This document shows, piece by piece, positions 51,201 to 60,221 of a stretch of DNA of 64,000 bases. The DNA is from an uncultured Dysosmobacter sp. GTDB taxonomy: Bacteria > Bacillota > Clostridia > Oscillospirales > Oscillospiraceae. Within the stretch, counting starts at the first letter, position 1, and each line of letters starts with the position of its first letter. Below the pieces are notes generated by a model. That model worked only from the letters and a program-made list of their open reading frames with translations, searched no databases and had not been told where the DNA came from. The position numbers and the translations under genes were made by a program. The stretch spans positions 1-64,000 of the forward strand of contig NZ_CANRKH010000007.1 of assembly GCF_947631165.1 (NCBI RefSeq), written 5' to 3'.

Positions 51201-52106
51201 ATGGAATTATCTCAGCTTCGCTATTTCAAAGCATTGGCCGAAAACGGAAATCTGACAAAAACCGCCAGCAAACTGTATATCTCTCCCCCCGCCCTGAGCA
51301 CCAGCATCTCCAATCTTGAAAAAGAGCTTGGGATTTCTCTTTTCGACCGGGTAGGCCGCCGCATGTATCTGAACAGCAGCGGGATCCTGTTTTTAAAACG
51401 GATCGATAACGCGCTGTCCGCTCTGGACTACGCCAAGGCAGAAGTGATGGAGATCGGCATGAAGAAGGAGTCCACCGTGTATGTGGCATCCACCAGTCCC
51501 AATGTGTTTCAAAACGCTTTTCTATCTTTTTGGCAGGAAAATCCCAACTACAAGATCTCCCACGAGTCGCTGCGGATCAATCAGATCAACTGCAAAGACT
51601 TGTTTTACAAATACGACTTTTTGATCGCCAGCCCAATGGACTTCATCTGCCCGCAGAATATCTCGTCGCAGGTCCTGTATGATTCCGACTATGCCGTCCT
51701 GGTCGTAAATCCCGCCCATCCCCTTGCGAATTTGAATCAGGTATGCTTGCGGGAAGTAAAGAATCAGCCCTTTATTGCCCTGTCCCCGCAATATTCCTCC
51801 AGGCATTTCTTTGATGTCGTATGCCACAAGGCCGGTTTTATCCCCCATGTCATTATGGAATGCGACTATTCCATGCGGTTCAATATGGTGATGGCCGGTG
51901 CGGGAAACACCATCGCAACCGCCCATACAAAGCTGCTGGGGCATTTGGGAAACGCAGTAGCGATCAAGATCAATCCGCCCTTCGTACATCGTGTGCAGTG
52001 CATTTTCTGGGACAAGACCCGCCACCAAAATCAAGCCGCATCAGCCTTTCTCTCTTACATCACGGAATATTTCAAAAACATGTCCTTCGAAACACTGGGC
52101 AATTAA
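51201..52106 (+). CDS. LysR-family transcriptional regulator
   Basis: 301 residues. The N-terminal winged HTH is typical (LSQLRYFKALAENGNLTKTASKLYISPPALSTSISNLEKELG, about 3-44, described here as ending with the wing LFDRVGRRMYLN), followed by a LysR effector-binding domain with two lobes. It is transcribed divergently from the transporter/CoA-transferase/decarboxylase operon and probably activates it in response to the substrate, the classical LysR arrangement. GTG 51192 is in frame, but ATG 51201 with AAGAGGTG seven bases upstream is preferred. Codon use is less GC-biased than in the core genes nearby, as in much of the operon. Confidence 0.9.
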   Translation: MELSQLRYFKALAENGNLTKTASKLYISPPALSTSISNLEKELGISLFDRVGRRMYLNSSGILFLKRIDNALSALDYAKAEVMEIGMKKESTVYVASTSPNVFQNAFLSFWQENPNYKISHESLRINQINCKDLFYKYDFLIASPMDFICPQNISSQVLYDSDYAVLVVNPAHPLANLNQVCLREVKNQPFIALSPQYSSRHFFDVVCHKAGFIPHVIMECDYSMRFNMVMAGAGNTIATAHTKLLGHLGNAVAIKINPPFVHRVQCIFWDKTRHQNQAASAFLSYITEYFKNMSFETLGN

Positions 52107-52148
52107 ACCATACATATCCGAAAGCCGTGTAAAGAGCCGGAATCAAAC

Positions 52149-52185
52149 ATACCTCCTGCCGCGGAACAGCCGCGGCAGGAGGTAT
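52149..52185 (+). terminator. Hairpin after the LysR gene
   Basis: A perfect 16-bp stem (52149-52164 with 52170-52185, arm ATACCTCCTGCCGCGG). T content after it is modest. Confidence 0.65.
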
Positions 52186-52242
52186 TGATTTATGCTGACT
52201 GCCAAGGAGGCACGAAACCGCGGCAAAAGCACCGCATCATGC

Positions 52243-52278
52243 AAAAAAGCCGCCGTGGAGCTGCAGCTCCACGGCGGC
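52243..52278 (-). terminator. Terminator of the lgt-folD operon
   Basis: A 30-base perfect palindrome (52249-52278, arm GCCGCCGTGGAG plus CTG) followed on the minus strand by T6 (52243-52248), about 105 bases after the folD stop. Confidence 0.8.
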
Positions 52279-52382
52279 CAAACAATGTTTCCACGCACAC
52301 GAACGGACCGCGTCATGCGCGATATCACAGCGATGGCAGTTTTATGCCGTCTAGACAGGGTGCTTCCTCAGAAGCGGGATCT

Positions 52383-53225
52383 TTACCGGTTCTGGTGCCG
52401 CCGGGCGGCGGTCAGGAGGTTCTCCATCAGCATGGCCCGGGTCATAGGCCCCACGCCGCCGGGAACCGGCGTGATCCAAGACGCCTTCGGCTCCACGGCG
52501 GCAAAATCCACATCGCCGCAGAGCTTGCCGTTCTCGTCCCGGTTCATGGCCACGTCGATGACCACCGCCCCCTCCTTCACCATGTCCGCCGTGATGAAGC
52601 GGGTCCTGCCGATGGCGGATACCAGGATGTCCGCCTGGCGAGTCATGTCCGCCAGGTTTTCCGTCCGGGAGTGGCAGACCGTCACCGTACCGTCGGCCTG
52701 GGTCAGCAGCATGGCCATGGGTTTGCCCACGATGTTGCTCCGCCCCAGCACCACACAGCGCTTTCCCGCCGCCGGGATCTCATAGGCCCGCAGCATCTCC
52801 ATGATACCGGCAGGGGTGCAGGGCAGAAAGGCCGGGGTCCCGATAGCCAACAGCCCCACGTTAACGGGATGGAAGCAGTCCACATCCTTGTCCGGGGCGA
52901 TGGCATTGAGCACCTCGCCAGCGTCCAGCGGCTCCGGCAGGGGGAGTTGACATAAAATTCCATCCACCGACGGGTCGCCGTTCAGGGCCTCCACCAGGGC
53001 CAGAAGCTCCTTCTGGCTAGTAGAAACAGGCAGCCGGTGGGTCATGCTCTCAATGCCGCAGGCGGCGCAGTCCCGCTCTTTTCCGTTTACATAAACTTGG
53101 GAAGCCGGGTCCTCGCCCACCAGGATCACCGCCAGGCCAGGCCTGCGGGGCAGCTTTGCCGCCTCAATCCTGACCCGCTCCTTCACCTGGGCCGCCAGGG
53201 CCTTGCCGTCAATCCGTCCTGCCAT
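52383..53225 (-). CDS. folD: Bifunctional methylenetetrahydrofolate dehydrogenase/methenyl-THF cyclohydrolase
   Basis: A 280-residue FolD. Visible: catalytic SQVYVNGKERDCAACGI (YxxxK-like region with Lys about 49), DGILCQLPLPEPLD (about 84-97), the Rossmann segment VVLGRSNIVGKPMAMLL and the C-terminal TPVPGGVGPMTRAML. It interconverts methylene-, methenyl- and formyl-THF for purine and one-carbon metabolism in the cytoplasm. The frame is open 50 codons upstream, but that stretch is an antisense-like Arg-rich artefact inside lgt; ATG 53225 follows GGAGG by six bases and overlaps lgt by 17 bases. Confidence 0.94.
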   Translation of the reverse strand: MAGRIDGKALAAQVKERVRIEAAKLPRRPGLAVILVGEDPASQVYVNGKERDCAACGIESMTHRLPVSTSQKELLALVEALNGDPSVDGILCQLPLPEPLDAGEVLNAIAPDKDVDCFHPVNVGLLAIGTPAFLPCTPAGIMEMLRAYEIPAAGKRCVVLGRSNIVGKPMAMLLTQADGTVTVCHSRTENLADMTRQADILVSAIGRTRFITADMVKEGAVVIDVAMNRDENGKLCGDVDFAAVEPKASWITPVPGGVGPMTRAMLMENLLTAARRHQNR

Positions 53226-54273
53226 CCAGTGCCTCCTTTTCCTTCGCCGCCTGGGCGGGCGCTTCGTTCTCCGCCGTCTCGGCAGCTTCACCGGCGGCCG
53301 TTTCAGCATCCGTTTCGTCCTCCGCCGCCATCTCACCGGCGGCCGGTTCCGTATCCGCCGCTCTGGCCGTTTCACCGGCTTCCGCCGCGGCCCGGGCGGC
53401 CAGCTGGTTCACCAGCAGTCCATCGGCAGTGCGCTTTTTAACGCGGATGTTATAGAACAGCATGAAGGCAGCCACCGCCGCCATCACCACGCTCAGCGCC
53501 TGGGACACCCGGACCGGCTCGCCGAAAAGGGTCCAGTCGAATAGATACAGACTGTCGGTCCGCAGCCCCTCTACCCAAGCGCGGCCCAAGCCGTACCACA
53601 GGAAGTAAAACCATGTATTCTCCCCGTCAAACCTGCGGCCCTTGGATACCACCAGTAAAATCAGCAGCAAGCCCGCCAGATTCCACATACTCTCATAGAA
53701 AAAGGTGGGATGGACCTCGATATACTGGACCTCGCTGACCCACAGCCGCATCCGCCAGGGAAGGTCCGTCAAGCCGCCGAAGGCCTCCCGGTTGATAAAA
53801 TTGGCCCACCGGCCGATGGACTGGCCCAGCAGCAGGCCCATAACAGCCAAATCTGTCATGGCACCGAATCGCAGCTTTTTGTGCCGGGTGTAAAAAAACG
53901 CCACCAGCACACCTGCGATGACCGTACCGTAAATAGCCAGGCCGCCGTCCCAGATCCGCAGCATCCCGGCCCAGTCCAAGCCGCCGCCGACGGTGCGGTA
54001 CAGGTCCAGGTAAAAAATCACGTAGTAGATCCGGGACCCCAGGATGCAGCAGGGCACCGCCCACAGCACCAGATCCAGCACATTGTCCTGGGTAAGGCCG
54101 TATTTGGGGGCCTGTTTCATGCACAGCAGCAGACCCGCCAGCATAGCGCAGGCCAAAATGATGCCGTACCAGTAAATGCCGTGGCCCACATGAACGGCAA
54201 TAGGATCGGGGTTGAATTCCCAGCTGCCGAACAGGCCGGGAAAGCTGATGGGCATATTCTTCAAAGCAGTCAA
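53209..54273 (-). CDS. lgt: Prolipoprotein diacylglyceryl transferase with Ala/Glu-rich tail
   Basis: A 354-residue membrane enzyme, longer than the typical 260-290 because of an acidic Ala/Glu-rich C-terminal tail (about 285-354). The Lgt signature GRWANFINREAFGG lies near residue 150, with IWDGGLAIYG (about 107-116) and seven helices. It attaches diacylglycerol to the lipobox Cys of prolipoproteins; this window encodes several (6.6, 35.6 and 49.8 kb). The start is uncertain: TTG 54273 or 54264, or ATG 54255. The 3' end overlaps folD. The tail encodes no known domain and may be a recently extended low-complexity region. Confidence 0.92.
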   Translation of the reverse strand: MTALKNMPISFPGLFGSWEFNPDPIAVHVGHGIYWYGIILACAMLAGLLLCMKQAPKYGLTQDNVLDLVLWAVPCCILGSRIYYVIFYLDLYRTVGGGLDWAGMLRIWDGGLAIYGTVIAGVLVAFFYTRHKKLRFGAMTDLAVMGLLLGQSIGRWANFINREAFGGLTDLPWRMRLWVSEVQYIEVHPTFFYESMWNLAGLLLILLVVSKGRRFDGENTWFYFLWYGLGRAWVEGLRTDSLYLFDWTLFGEPVRVSQALSVVMAAVAAFMLFYNIRVKKRTADGLLVNQLAARAAAEAGETARAADTEPAAGEMAAEDETDAETAAGEAAETAENEAPAQAAKEKEALDGRTD

Positions 54274-54312
54274 AACAGGATCGTTCCTTTCTTTCTAAAA
54301 AACCGGGTCCGC

Positions 54313-55581
54313 TCATGCCTTTGGCACGATCTCACTGAGGGTCATCCGCTCCCGCCGGATGTTCTCCCGCAGGAAACTGGTCACGTCCTCCTTGGTGACG
54401 GATTCAAACACCTGGGGGAAGCGGAAGGGGTCGTAGCCGTGGAAATAGCCCTCTGTCAGGGATACGGCGATATTCTCAAAAGAATTCAGCCCCCGCAGAT
54501 TGGCGCCGAAGGCCGCCCGGCGCACCTGCTGGTAAAAGTCCTCGCTGATGCCCTCCCGGACCAGCCGGTCCGCCTCCTTCAGGATCTCCTCCTGGACCAG
54601 CCGGGGGTCCTTGCAGTCGCCGCCGGCGTAGAGATAGGCCACGCCGGGCATCATCTCAAAGGAGCCGCCGAAGCTGGTATTGATAAGGCCCTGGTCATAG
54701 AGCCGCAGATACAGGGGGCTGGAATCCCCAAGCAGGACATCGCAGGCCATGTCGCCCACCACTGCCAGCCGCAGGTAGTCCTCTCCATCTGCCGCTGGGC
54801 GGCACTTGAAGCCCGTCAGGAACTGGGGGCAGGAGACCTCCATCTCCATGCGAGTCTCCCCCGCTGCCACGGCCTCCGGCTCGTCGCCGTAGTCCCTGGG
54901 GATGGCCGGGCCGCTGACCTTGGGCAGGACCCGCCGGGCGATATCCGCCACATGGATGGGGTCCACGTCCCCCACCACCGTCAGGATCATGTTGGCGGGT
55001 GTATAGAACGCCTTGTGGCACTGGTACAGCGTCTCCGCCGTGATGTGGGAGATGCTCTCCACCGTACCGGCGATGCTGGTGCGGGCGGCGTGGGTCCGGT
55101 ACAGGGACTGCATCATCCGGTTGTAGATCTGCCAGTCGGGGTTGTCCTCGATCATGCGGATCTCCTGGCCGATAATGCCCTGCTCCTTGGCCACACTTTC
55201 CTCGGTGAACCAGGGGATGGACACGAAGGACAGCAATATCCGCAGATTCTCCTCAAAGTGGTCCGTGGAATCGAAGTAGTAGCCGGTCATGGCGTTGGAG
55301 GTGAAGGCGTTCGGCTCCGCGCCGTTCTTCGCCAGCTCCTGAAGGGCGTTGCCCTCCCGGGTATCGAACATCTTGTGCTCCAGATAGTGGGCAATGCCCG
55401 CCGGGGTGTCCAACCACTTTCCATCCAGCTGGAAGCGGATGTCCATGCCGCCGTAGCGGGTCGCGAAGAAGGCGTATTTCTTGGCAAAGCCCGGCTTCGG
55501 CACCACGCAGACCTGCAGCCCGTTAGGCAAAGTCTCCCGGTGGACAGACTCGCCGATCCGCTCGTAAAAGCTCTGCTTCAT
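54313..55581 (-). CDS. M16 metallopeptidase (YfmH-like, catalytic partner)
   Basis: A 422-residue M16 (insulinase-like) peptidase with the inverted zinc motif HYLEH (65-69) and the downstream metal-ligand Glu in GIIGQEIRMIED (about 140). A second M16 domain follows (about 190-420). With the gene upstream it forms the two-protein YfmF/YfmH system; in Bacillus this pair has been linked to maturation of elongation factor P modified with 5-aminopentanol, and it also resembles PqqL-type pairs. It overlaps the partner gene by four bases. Substrate is uncertain. Confidence 0.87.
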   Translation of the reverse strand: MKQSFYERIGESVHRETLPNGLQVCVVPKPGFAKKYAFFATRYGGMDIRFQLDGKWLDTPAGIAHYLEHKMFDTREGNALQELAKNGAEPNAFTSNAMTGYYFDSTDHFEENLRILLSFVSIPWFTEESVAKEQGIIGQEIRMIEDNPDWQIYNRMMQSLYRTHAARTSIAGTVESISHITAETLYQCHKAFYTPANMILTVVGDVDPIHVADIARRVLPKVSGPAIPRDYGDEPEAVAAGETRMEMEVSCPQFLTGFKCRPAADGEDYLRLAVVGDMACDVLLGDSSPLYLRLYDQGLINTSFGGSFEMMPGVAYLYAGGDCKDPRLVQEEILKEADRLVREGISEDFYQQVRRAAFGANLRGLNSFENIAVSLTEGYFHGYDPFRFPQVFESVTKEDVTSFLRENIRRERMTLSEIVPKA

Positions 55582-56846
55582 TCCGCCGCCTCCTTTCCCT
55601 GCAGGAAGTACACCGTGTCCAGCTTCACTGTCTCCATGGCGGCGAAAATGCGCTCCGCCGTCACGTTCCGCACCTGCTCCGCCAGCTCCTCCGGCGACTC
55701 GCTCTGGCCGGTGGCCGCCTGGCCCAGATAGAAGTTCTCCAGCTTGCCCTGGGAATCCCCCATGGAGGCGTAGGCATTCAGCAGGGTGCTCCGGGCGCCG
55801 TCCAGCTCCCAGTCCTCCAGATCGCCGTTCCGCACCGCCGCCAGCTGAGCCAGGATCTCGTCGTAGGCCCGCTGATAGTCAGCGAACTCGATGCCGGAGG
55901 ACACGGTGATGATTCCCTTCTGCCGGTGATAGAGGGAGGAGGCGTAGTAACACAGGGACAGCTTCTCCCGCACGTTCAAAAACAGCTTGGAATTGCTGCT
56001 GCCGCCGAAGAGGGTATTGCCCATCAGCAGAGCGGCGGTGTCACTGCTGCCGCAGGAAAAGCCCATGCCCAGCTTGCCCTGGGTCACGTCCATCTCGTCG
56101 GTGATCCGCAGGACCTCCTCTCTGGCAGGGTGCTCCCGCACCAGGGCAATGTCCCGCACCGTTTTGCGGGGCAGGGTCGCAAAGGCGGCCTGCAGGGCCC
56201 GCTCCACCCGCTCCTGCCGGGCACTGCCGCAGTAGAACAGCTCCAGCCTGGCGGAGGCGATCAGGTCTTTGTACTGAGAAAACAGCTTTTGAAGCTGCAC
56301 CTTTTCCACACCGGCCTCGTCTCCCAGCCGCGGCACGCCATAAGGCTCCCCGGCGCACATCTCCCGCAGCAGCCGCGCGTCGGCATAGTCCCGCTTGTCG
56401 TTGATAAGGCTGCGGATGGCATCGATCAGATTGGTCTTTTCGCTGTCAAAATAGGCGGGCACGAACCGGCCCCGCTCTGTGGCGGGATCGCAGATCAGCT
56501 CGCCCAGCAACGCCGCCACCGGCTCCAGCAGCTTCTCCCCCACCGGGGCGTAGCTGTCGTCAATGAGACTGGCCACAAAGCCCACGCACTGGTTTTCGCC
56601 CTTTTTGCGGATGGTGTAGTCGATCCGGGCGCCGTACAGCTTGTCCAGCCGGGCGGACAGGCTGCCCATATCCGGGCAGGACACGGTCCCTCGCCGCAGC
56701 ACGGCGGGCAGCAGAGCATAGGCCGCCGCCGTCTCCTGCCGCAGGGGCGTTACGAACTGGGCGGACAGCAGGCTGGTCTTGAATTTCCTCGCCGGGAGAT
56801 AGGTGAGATATACGCCCTCCGCCAGCTCGGTCCTTGTCACGTTCAA
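55578..56846 (-). CDS. M16 peptidase-like protein lacking the zinc motif (YfmF-like partner)
   Basis: A 422-residue M16-fold protein without HxxEH at the expected N-terminal position (the region reads TPLRQETAAAYALLPAVLRRG), so it is probably non-catalytic and completes the clam-shell chamber with the active YfmH-like protein. Features include GARIDYTIRKKG (about 74) and a C-terminal LGMGFSCGSSDTAALLMGNTLFGG block, described here by its ends. The pair overlaps by four bases (ATGA), implying equal production. The heterodimeric active/inactive pairing is the rule for this family in Firmicutes. Confidence 0.86.
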   Translation of the reverse strand: MNVTRTELAEGVYLTYLPARKFKTSLLSAQFVTPLRQETAAAYALLPAVLRRGTVSCPDMGSLSARLDKLYGARIDYTIRKKGENQCVGFVASLIDDSYAPVGEKLLEPVAALLGELICDPATERGRFVPAYFDSEKTNLIDAIRSLINDKRDYADARLLREMCAGEPYGVPRLGDEAGVEKVQLQKLFSQYKDLIASARLELFYCGSARQERVERALQAAFATLPRKTVRDIALVREHPAREEVLRITDEMDVTQGKLGMGFSCGSSDTAALLMGNTLFGGSSNSKLFLNVREKLSLCYYASSLYHRQKGIITVSSGIEFADYQRAYDEILAQLAAVRNGDLEDWELDGARSTLLNAYASMGDSQGKLENFYLGQAATGQSESPEELAEQVRNVTAERIFAAMETVKLDTVYFLQGKEAAE

Positions 56847-57082
56847 GATCGTCTCAACTCCTCTTTTGTGTGATAGATATCCAATTATGACCTATTATAG
56901 TATAACTCTTCCAATAATTCAAATTCTATTTTCCTAACAGGGAAAACAATAGAGATTGGAGATATATGATAAGCGCTAAAAGATATCTGTACTCTGGAAT
57001 CCTTGCCTTTCAATCTCAGCCCCCTACCAAGGGTTTTGTTTGGAAGAATCCGCCGGAAAGCGCATATCTGCACTCTCCACTC

Positions 57083-58066
57083 CTATCTCTTATCTTTTAT
57101 CTTCCCCAGCGTTCTCAGCAGGTTCCCCCGCGCGATCATCTCCCGCTCCCGCTCCGTCATTCCCAGTTTCTCCAGCTCTCGGAACAAAACAGGGACGCAG
57201 CCGCAGTCCTCCAGGCCCCTGGCCCCCTCGTTGCCAGGGCCGAAGTACTGACAGAAGTCGAAGCCGCAGGCCACGTGCTCCACGCCCATCACGTTCGCCA
57301 TGTGGGCGGCGTGGCGGGCCAGCATCTCCGCCGTCTGCTTCGCCGGGTCATCGTGGATGAAGGCGTGATGGACGTTCAATCCCACCACGCCGCCGGTGTC
57401 CCGGATGGCCCGGAGCTGGTCGTCCGTCAGATTCCGCCGCACATCGCACAGGGCGCGACAGTTGGAGTGGGAGGCGATCACCGGTCCCCGGGCCAGCCTC
57501 ATCACATCCCAAAAGCCCCCGTCGTTCAGATGGGACACGTCCACCACCATGCCCAGCTCCTCCATCCGGCGGACAGCCAACTTTCCCAGGGCCGTCAGGC
57601 TCTTCTGGGGGTCTCCCTTTGCCCCGGCGGCCAGGGCGTTCTCCTCGTTCCAGGTCAGCATCCCGATCCGGACGCCGAATTCCCGCCACCGCTCCAGCCA
57701 GCGCAGATCCGTCTCCATGGCTGCCATGCCCTCCACCGCCAAAAAGGCGTACAGCTTTCCGGCGGCATTGGCCCGCTCCGCCTCCTCCACGTCCCGGGCC
57801 ACCGCCAGCCATGGGCACTCCGCAAATTCCGCCAGGGCGCAATCCATCATCCGCTCCATCCGGAAGGCAACCGTCTCCGCCCCCGGCACGTCCTTCCAGA
57901 AGGTCTCCCCCGGAGCGCTGGTCCACATGGCCAGCACCAGGCCCTCCATGCCGCCCCGCCGCAGCAGATCCAGATGGCGGCGCTCCAGAACACGGTCCTC
58001 CCCCGCCAGCCGCCGCCGCGTCACATCATATAAAAGGTCGGAATGACCGTCAAAGATCCCTGCCAT
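57083..58066 (-). CDS. Membrane dipeptidase-type hydrolase (peptidase family M19)
   Basis: A 327-residue amidohydrolase-fold zinc enzyme: DGHSDLLYD (His8, Asp10), the bridging acid in AFLAVEGMAA (about 108), MVVDVSHLNDGGFWDV (about 170-185), SHSNCRAL (about 195-202) and GGVVGLNVHHAF. It hydrolyses dipeptides, including D-amino-acid containing ones from peptidoglycan; in Gram-positive bacteria the enzyme is cytoplasmic. ATG 58066 with GGGAGG is the start. Its last codons (LGKIKDKR) are encoded by a GATAAAAGATAAGAGATAG-type repeat also found upstream of the gene. Confidence 0.87.
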   Translation of the reverse strand: MAGIFDGHSDLLYDVTRRRLAGEDRVLERRHLDLLRRGGMEGLVLAMWTSAPGETFWKDVPGAETVAFRMERMMDCALAEFAECPWLAVARDVEEAERANAAGKLYAFLAVEGMAAMETDLRWLERWREFGVRIGMLTWNEENALAAGAKGDPQKSLTALGKLAVRRMEELGMVVDVSHLNDGGFWDVMRLARGPVIASHSNCRALCDVRRNLTDDQLRAIRDTGGVVGLNVHHAFIHDDPAKQTAEMLARHAAHMANVMGVEHVACGFDFCQYFGPGNEGARGLEDCGCVPVLFRELEKLGMTEREREMIARGNLLRTLGKIKDKR

Positions 58067-58083
58067 AAGTCCTCCCAATTTAT

Positions 58084-58161
58084 AGGTAAGAGATAAGAGA
58101 TAACAGATAAAAGATATTGGGACACGATCTCTGCTCTTATCTTTTATCCTTTATCTCTGTT
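58084..58161. repeat. GATAAAAGATAAGAGA-type repeats upstream of the M19 gene
   Basis: Two copies in inverted orientation (around 58086-58116 and 58133-58160) form an imperfect inverted repeat; a third copy makes up the 3' end of the M19 gene at about 57088-57112. The gene is thus bracketed by the same purine-rich/pyrimidine-rich motif. Confidence 0.55.
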
Positions 58162-58241
58162 CTGTCGTTTCCATTATACGCTCCTTTTCCCATTTCTCCA
58201 CCGCCGGCTTGAAATTTTCCAAATTTCTTCTCCATTTCCCC

Positions 58242-58270
58242 TTGACTTTTTCACCAAATTCCTGTAAACT
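58242..58270 (+). promoter_or_regulatory. Promoter of ylxM-ffh
   Basis: TTGACT (58242-58247), 17-base spacer, TAAACT (58265-58270). It lies 48 bases before the ylxM start. Confidence 0.6.
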
Positions 58271-58279
58271 ATTTGTTGT

Positions 58280-58301
58280 TGTAAAGGTCTAGAACTTTAC
58301 A
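58280..58301 (+). promoter_or_regulatory. Inverted repeat at the start of the ylxM transcript
   Basis: TGTAAAG (58280-58286) and CTTTACA (58295-58301) are perfect complements eight bases apart, just upstream of the ribosome-binding site GGAAGGAG. It could be an operator for the YlxM HTH protein or a leader hairpin. Confidence 0.5.
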
Positions 58302-58317
58302 GGAAGGAGCGGTCCCC

Positions 58318-58683
58318 TTGAAAAATCAGACCTATCGCATGACCATGCTCTTCGATTTTTACGGGGAGCTGCTGACCCAGCGGCAGCGGGAATTCTTCGA
58401 CCTCTATTATAACGAGGACCTGTCCCTGGCGGAGATCGCGGAGAACGAGGGCATCTCCCGGCAGGGCGTTCGGGACGTGATCGTCCGTGCGGAGGCCGCT
58501 ATGCAGGAGATCGAGGACAAAACCGGCATCATCCGGCGGTTCGAGGCCCAGCGCCCCCATCTGGATGCTATTATCGCCGCCGCGGGTGAGATCAAGACCA
58601 TCAATTACCGCCAGTTTGAGGACAGCCGGCTCACGGAGCTGGCGGACCGCATCCTGACAGAGACCGGCGCGTTAAAGGACTGA
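58318..58683 (+). CDS. ylxM: YlxM-type HTH protein associated with the signal recognition particle
   Basis: A 121-residue protein (UPF0122/YlxM) with a sigma-4-like HTH: LTQRQREFFDLYYNEDLSLAEIAENEGISRQGVRDVIVRAE across about residues 19-60 (only its ends matter: LTQRQ and ISRQGVRDVI). It is almost always encoded directly before ffh, as here with a three-base gap, and may modulate SRP assembly or its own operon. The start is TTG 58318, eight to ten bases after GGAAGGAG; no ATG is nearer. Operon context makes the family call firm. Confidence 0.92.
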   Translation: MKNQTYRMTMLFDFYGELLTQRQREFFDLYYNEDLSLAEIAENEGISRQGVRDVIVRAEAAMQEIEDKTGIIRRFEAQRPHLDAIIAAAGEIKTINYRQFEDSRLTELADRILTETGALKD

Positions 58684-58686
58684 GCT

Positions 58687-60051
58687 ATGGCATTTGAAGG
58701 ACTTTCTGAAAAACTCAACGCCACATTCAAACGCCTGCGGGGCAAGGGCCGCCTGACAGAGAACGACGTGCGGGAGGCCATGCGGGAGGTCCGCCTGGCC
58801 CTGCTGGAGGCCGACGTGAGCTACAAGGTGGTCAAGGAGTTCGTAGCCGCCGTTACAGAGCGTGCCATCGGCGCCGACGTGCTGGACAGCCTGACCCCCG
58901 CCCAGCAGGTCATCAAGATCGTCAACGAGGAGCTGACGGCCCTGATGGGCGGCGCCGCCGCCAAGCTGTCCATGGCCAACAACGGCCCCACCGTGGTCAT
59001 GATGGTGGGCCTCCAGGGCGCGGGCAAGACCACCACCACCGCCAAGCTGGCGGGATTGATGCGCAAGCAGTACACCAAGCGGCCGCTGCTGGCCGCCTGC
59101 GACGTATATCGCCCCGCCGCCATTGAGCAGCTGAAGGTGGTGGGCGGACAGCTGGACCTGCCGGTGTACGAGCAGGGCCAGGGCGACCCGGTGAAGATCG
59201 CGGAAGCCGCCCTCCGCCACGCCAAAGACCACGGCAGCGACATGGTGTTTCTGGACACCGCCGGTCGCCTCCATGTAGACGAAACTCTGATGGACGAGCT
59301 GAAGCGGATGAAAGCCGCGGTCCATCCTAACGAGATATTGCTGGTAGTAGACGCCATGACCGGCCAAGACGCGGTGAATGCCGCCAGCGCCTTTGACGAG
59401 GCTCTTGGCATCGACGGCGTGGTCCTCACCAAGCTGGACGGCGACGCCCGGGGCGGCGCGGCTCTGTCCATCCGGGCGGCCACCGGCAAGCCCATCAAGT
59501 TCGTGGGCACCGGCGAAAAGCTGGATATGATCGAGCCGTTCCATCCGGACCGCATGGCGTCCCGTATTTTGGGCATGGGCGACATGCTGTCCTTCATCGA
59601 AAAGGCCGAGCAGGCCTTTGACGAAAAGCAGGCCGCCAAGCTGGAGGAAAAGCTGCGGAAGAATCGCTTCACCCTTCAGGATTACTTCGACCAGCTCCAG
59701 CAGCTCCGGAACATGGGCGACCTGAGCCAGATCGCCGGGATGCTGCCCGGCCAGCTGGGCCGCCAGCTCCAGGGAGCCAGCATCGACGAAAAGCAGATGG
59801 CCCACACCGAGGCCATCATCCTTTCCATGACTCCTCTGGAGCGGGAAAATCCTCAGATCCTCAACGCCAGCCGCAAAAAGCGCATCGCCGCCGGCTGCGG
59901 CCTGGAAGTAGTGGATGTGAACCGCTTGCTGAAGCAGTTCGACATGATGCAGCAGCTGACGAAGCAGATGACCAAGGGCCGGATGCCTCAGATGCTGGGC
60001 GGCAAAGGCGGCAGGATGCACGGCTTCGGGCGGAAAAAGCGCTTCAAGTGA
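58687..60051 (+). CDS. ffh: Signal recognition particle protein Ffh
   Basis: A 454-residue SRP GTPase that targets nascent membrane proteins to the translocon. N domain about 1-85; G domain with GLQGAGKTTTTAKLAG (about 107-122), DVYRPAAIEQL (about 139-149), DTAGRLHVDE and TKLDGDARGGAALSI; methionine-rich M domain from about 320, ending in GRMPQMLGGKGG. All GTPase motifs are intact. It forms the transcription unit ylxM-ffh, followed by rpsP-khpA, the common Firmicute order although trmD/rimM are not adjacent here. Confidence 0.97.
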   Translation: MAFEGLSEKLNATFKRLRGKGRLTENDVREAMREVRLALLEADVSYKVVKEFVAAVTERAIGADVLDSLTPAQQVIKIVNEELTALMGGAAAKLSMANNGPTVVMMVGLQGAGKTTTTAKLAGLMRKQYTKRPLLAACDVYRPAAIEQLKVVGGQLDLPVYEQGQGDPVKIAEAALRHAKDHGSDMVFLDTAGRLHVDETLMDELKRMKAAVHPNEILLVVDAMTGQDAVNAASAFDEALGIDGVVLTKLDGDARGGAALSIRAATGKPIKFVGTGEKLDMIEPFHPDRMASRILGMGDMLSFIEKAEQAFDEKQAAKLEEKLRKNRFTLQDYFDQLQQLRNMGDLSQIAGMLPGQLGRQLQGASIDEKQMAHTEAIILSMTPLERENPQILNASRKKRIAAGCGLEVVDVNRLLKQFDMMQQLTKQMTKGRMPQMLGGKGGRMHGFGRKKRFK

Positions 60052-60221
60052 ATGGGGAATTCCTCCTCAGCTGTTACGCCGCGGTCCGCGCAGGGGAACT
60101 GGCGCGTCTATCCCCGCTGGCAGTTTAAACTTTCCCACTTCTAATTTCTCATTGAAACTGGCATAAGTGCTCTCGCATTTATCAATAGATCAACAATTCA
60201 AAATTTTGGAGGTACAACATC

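Noticed and set aside
52186-52785. Open frames on the plus strand opposite folD
   Set aside because: Low-complexity antisense translations; FolD motifs on the minus strand are complete.
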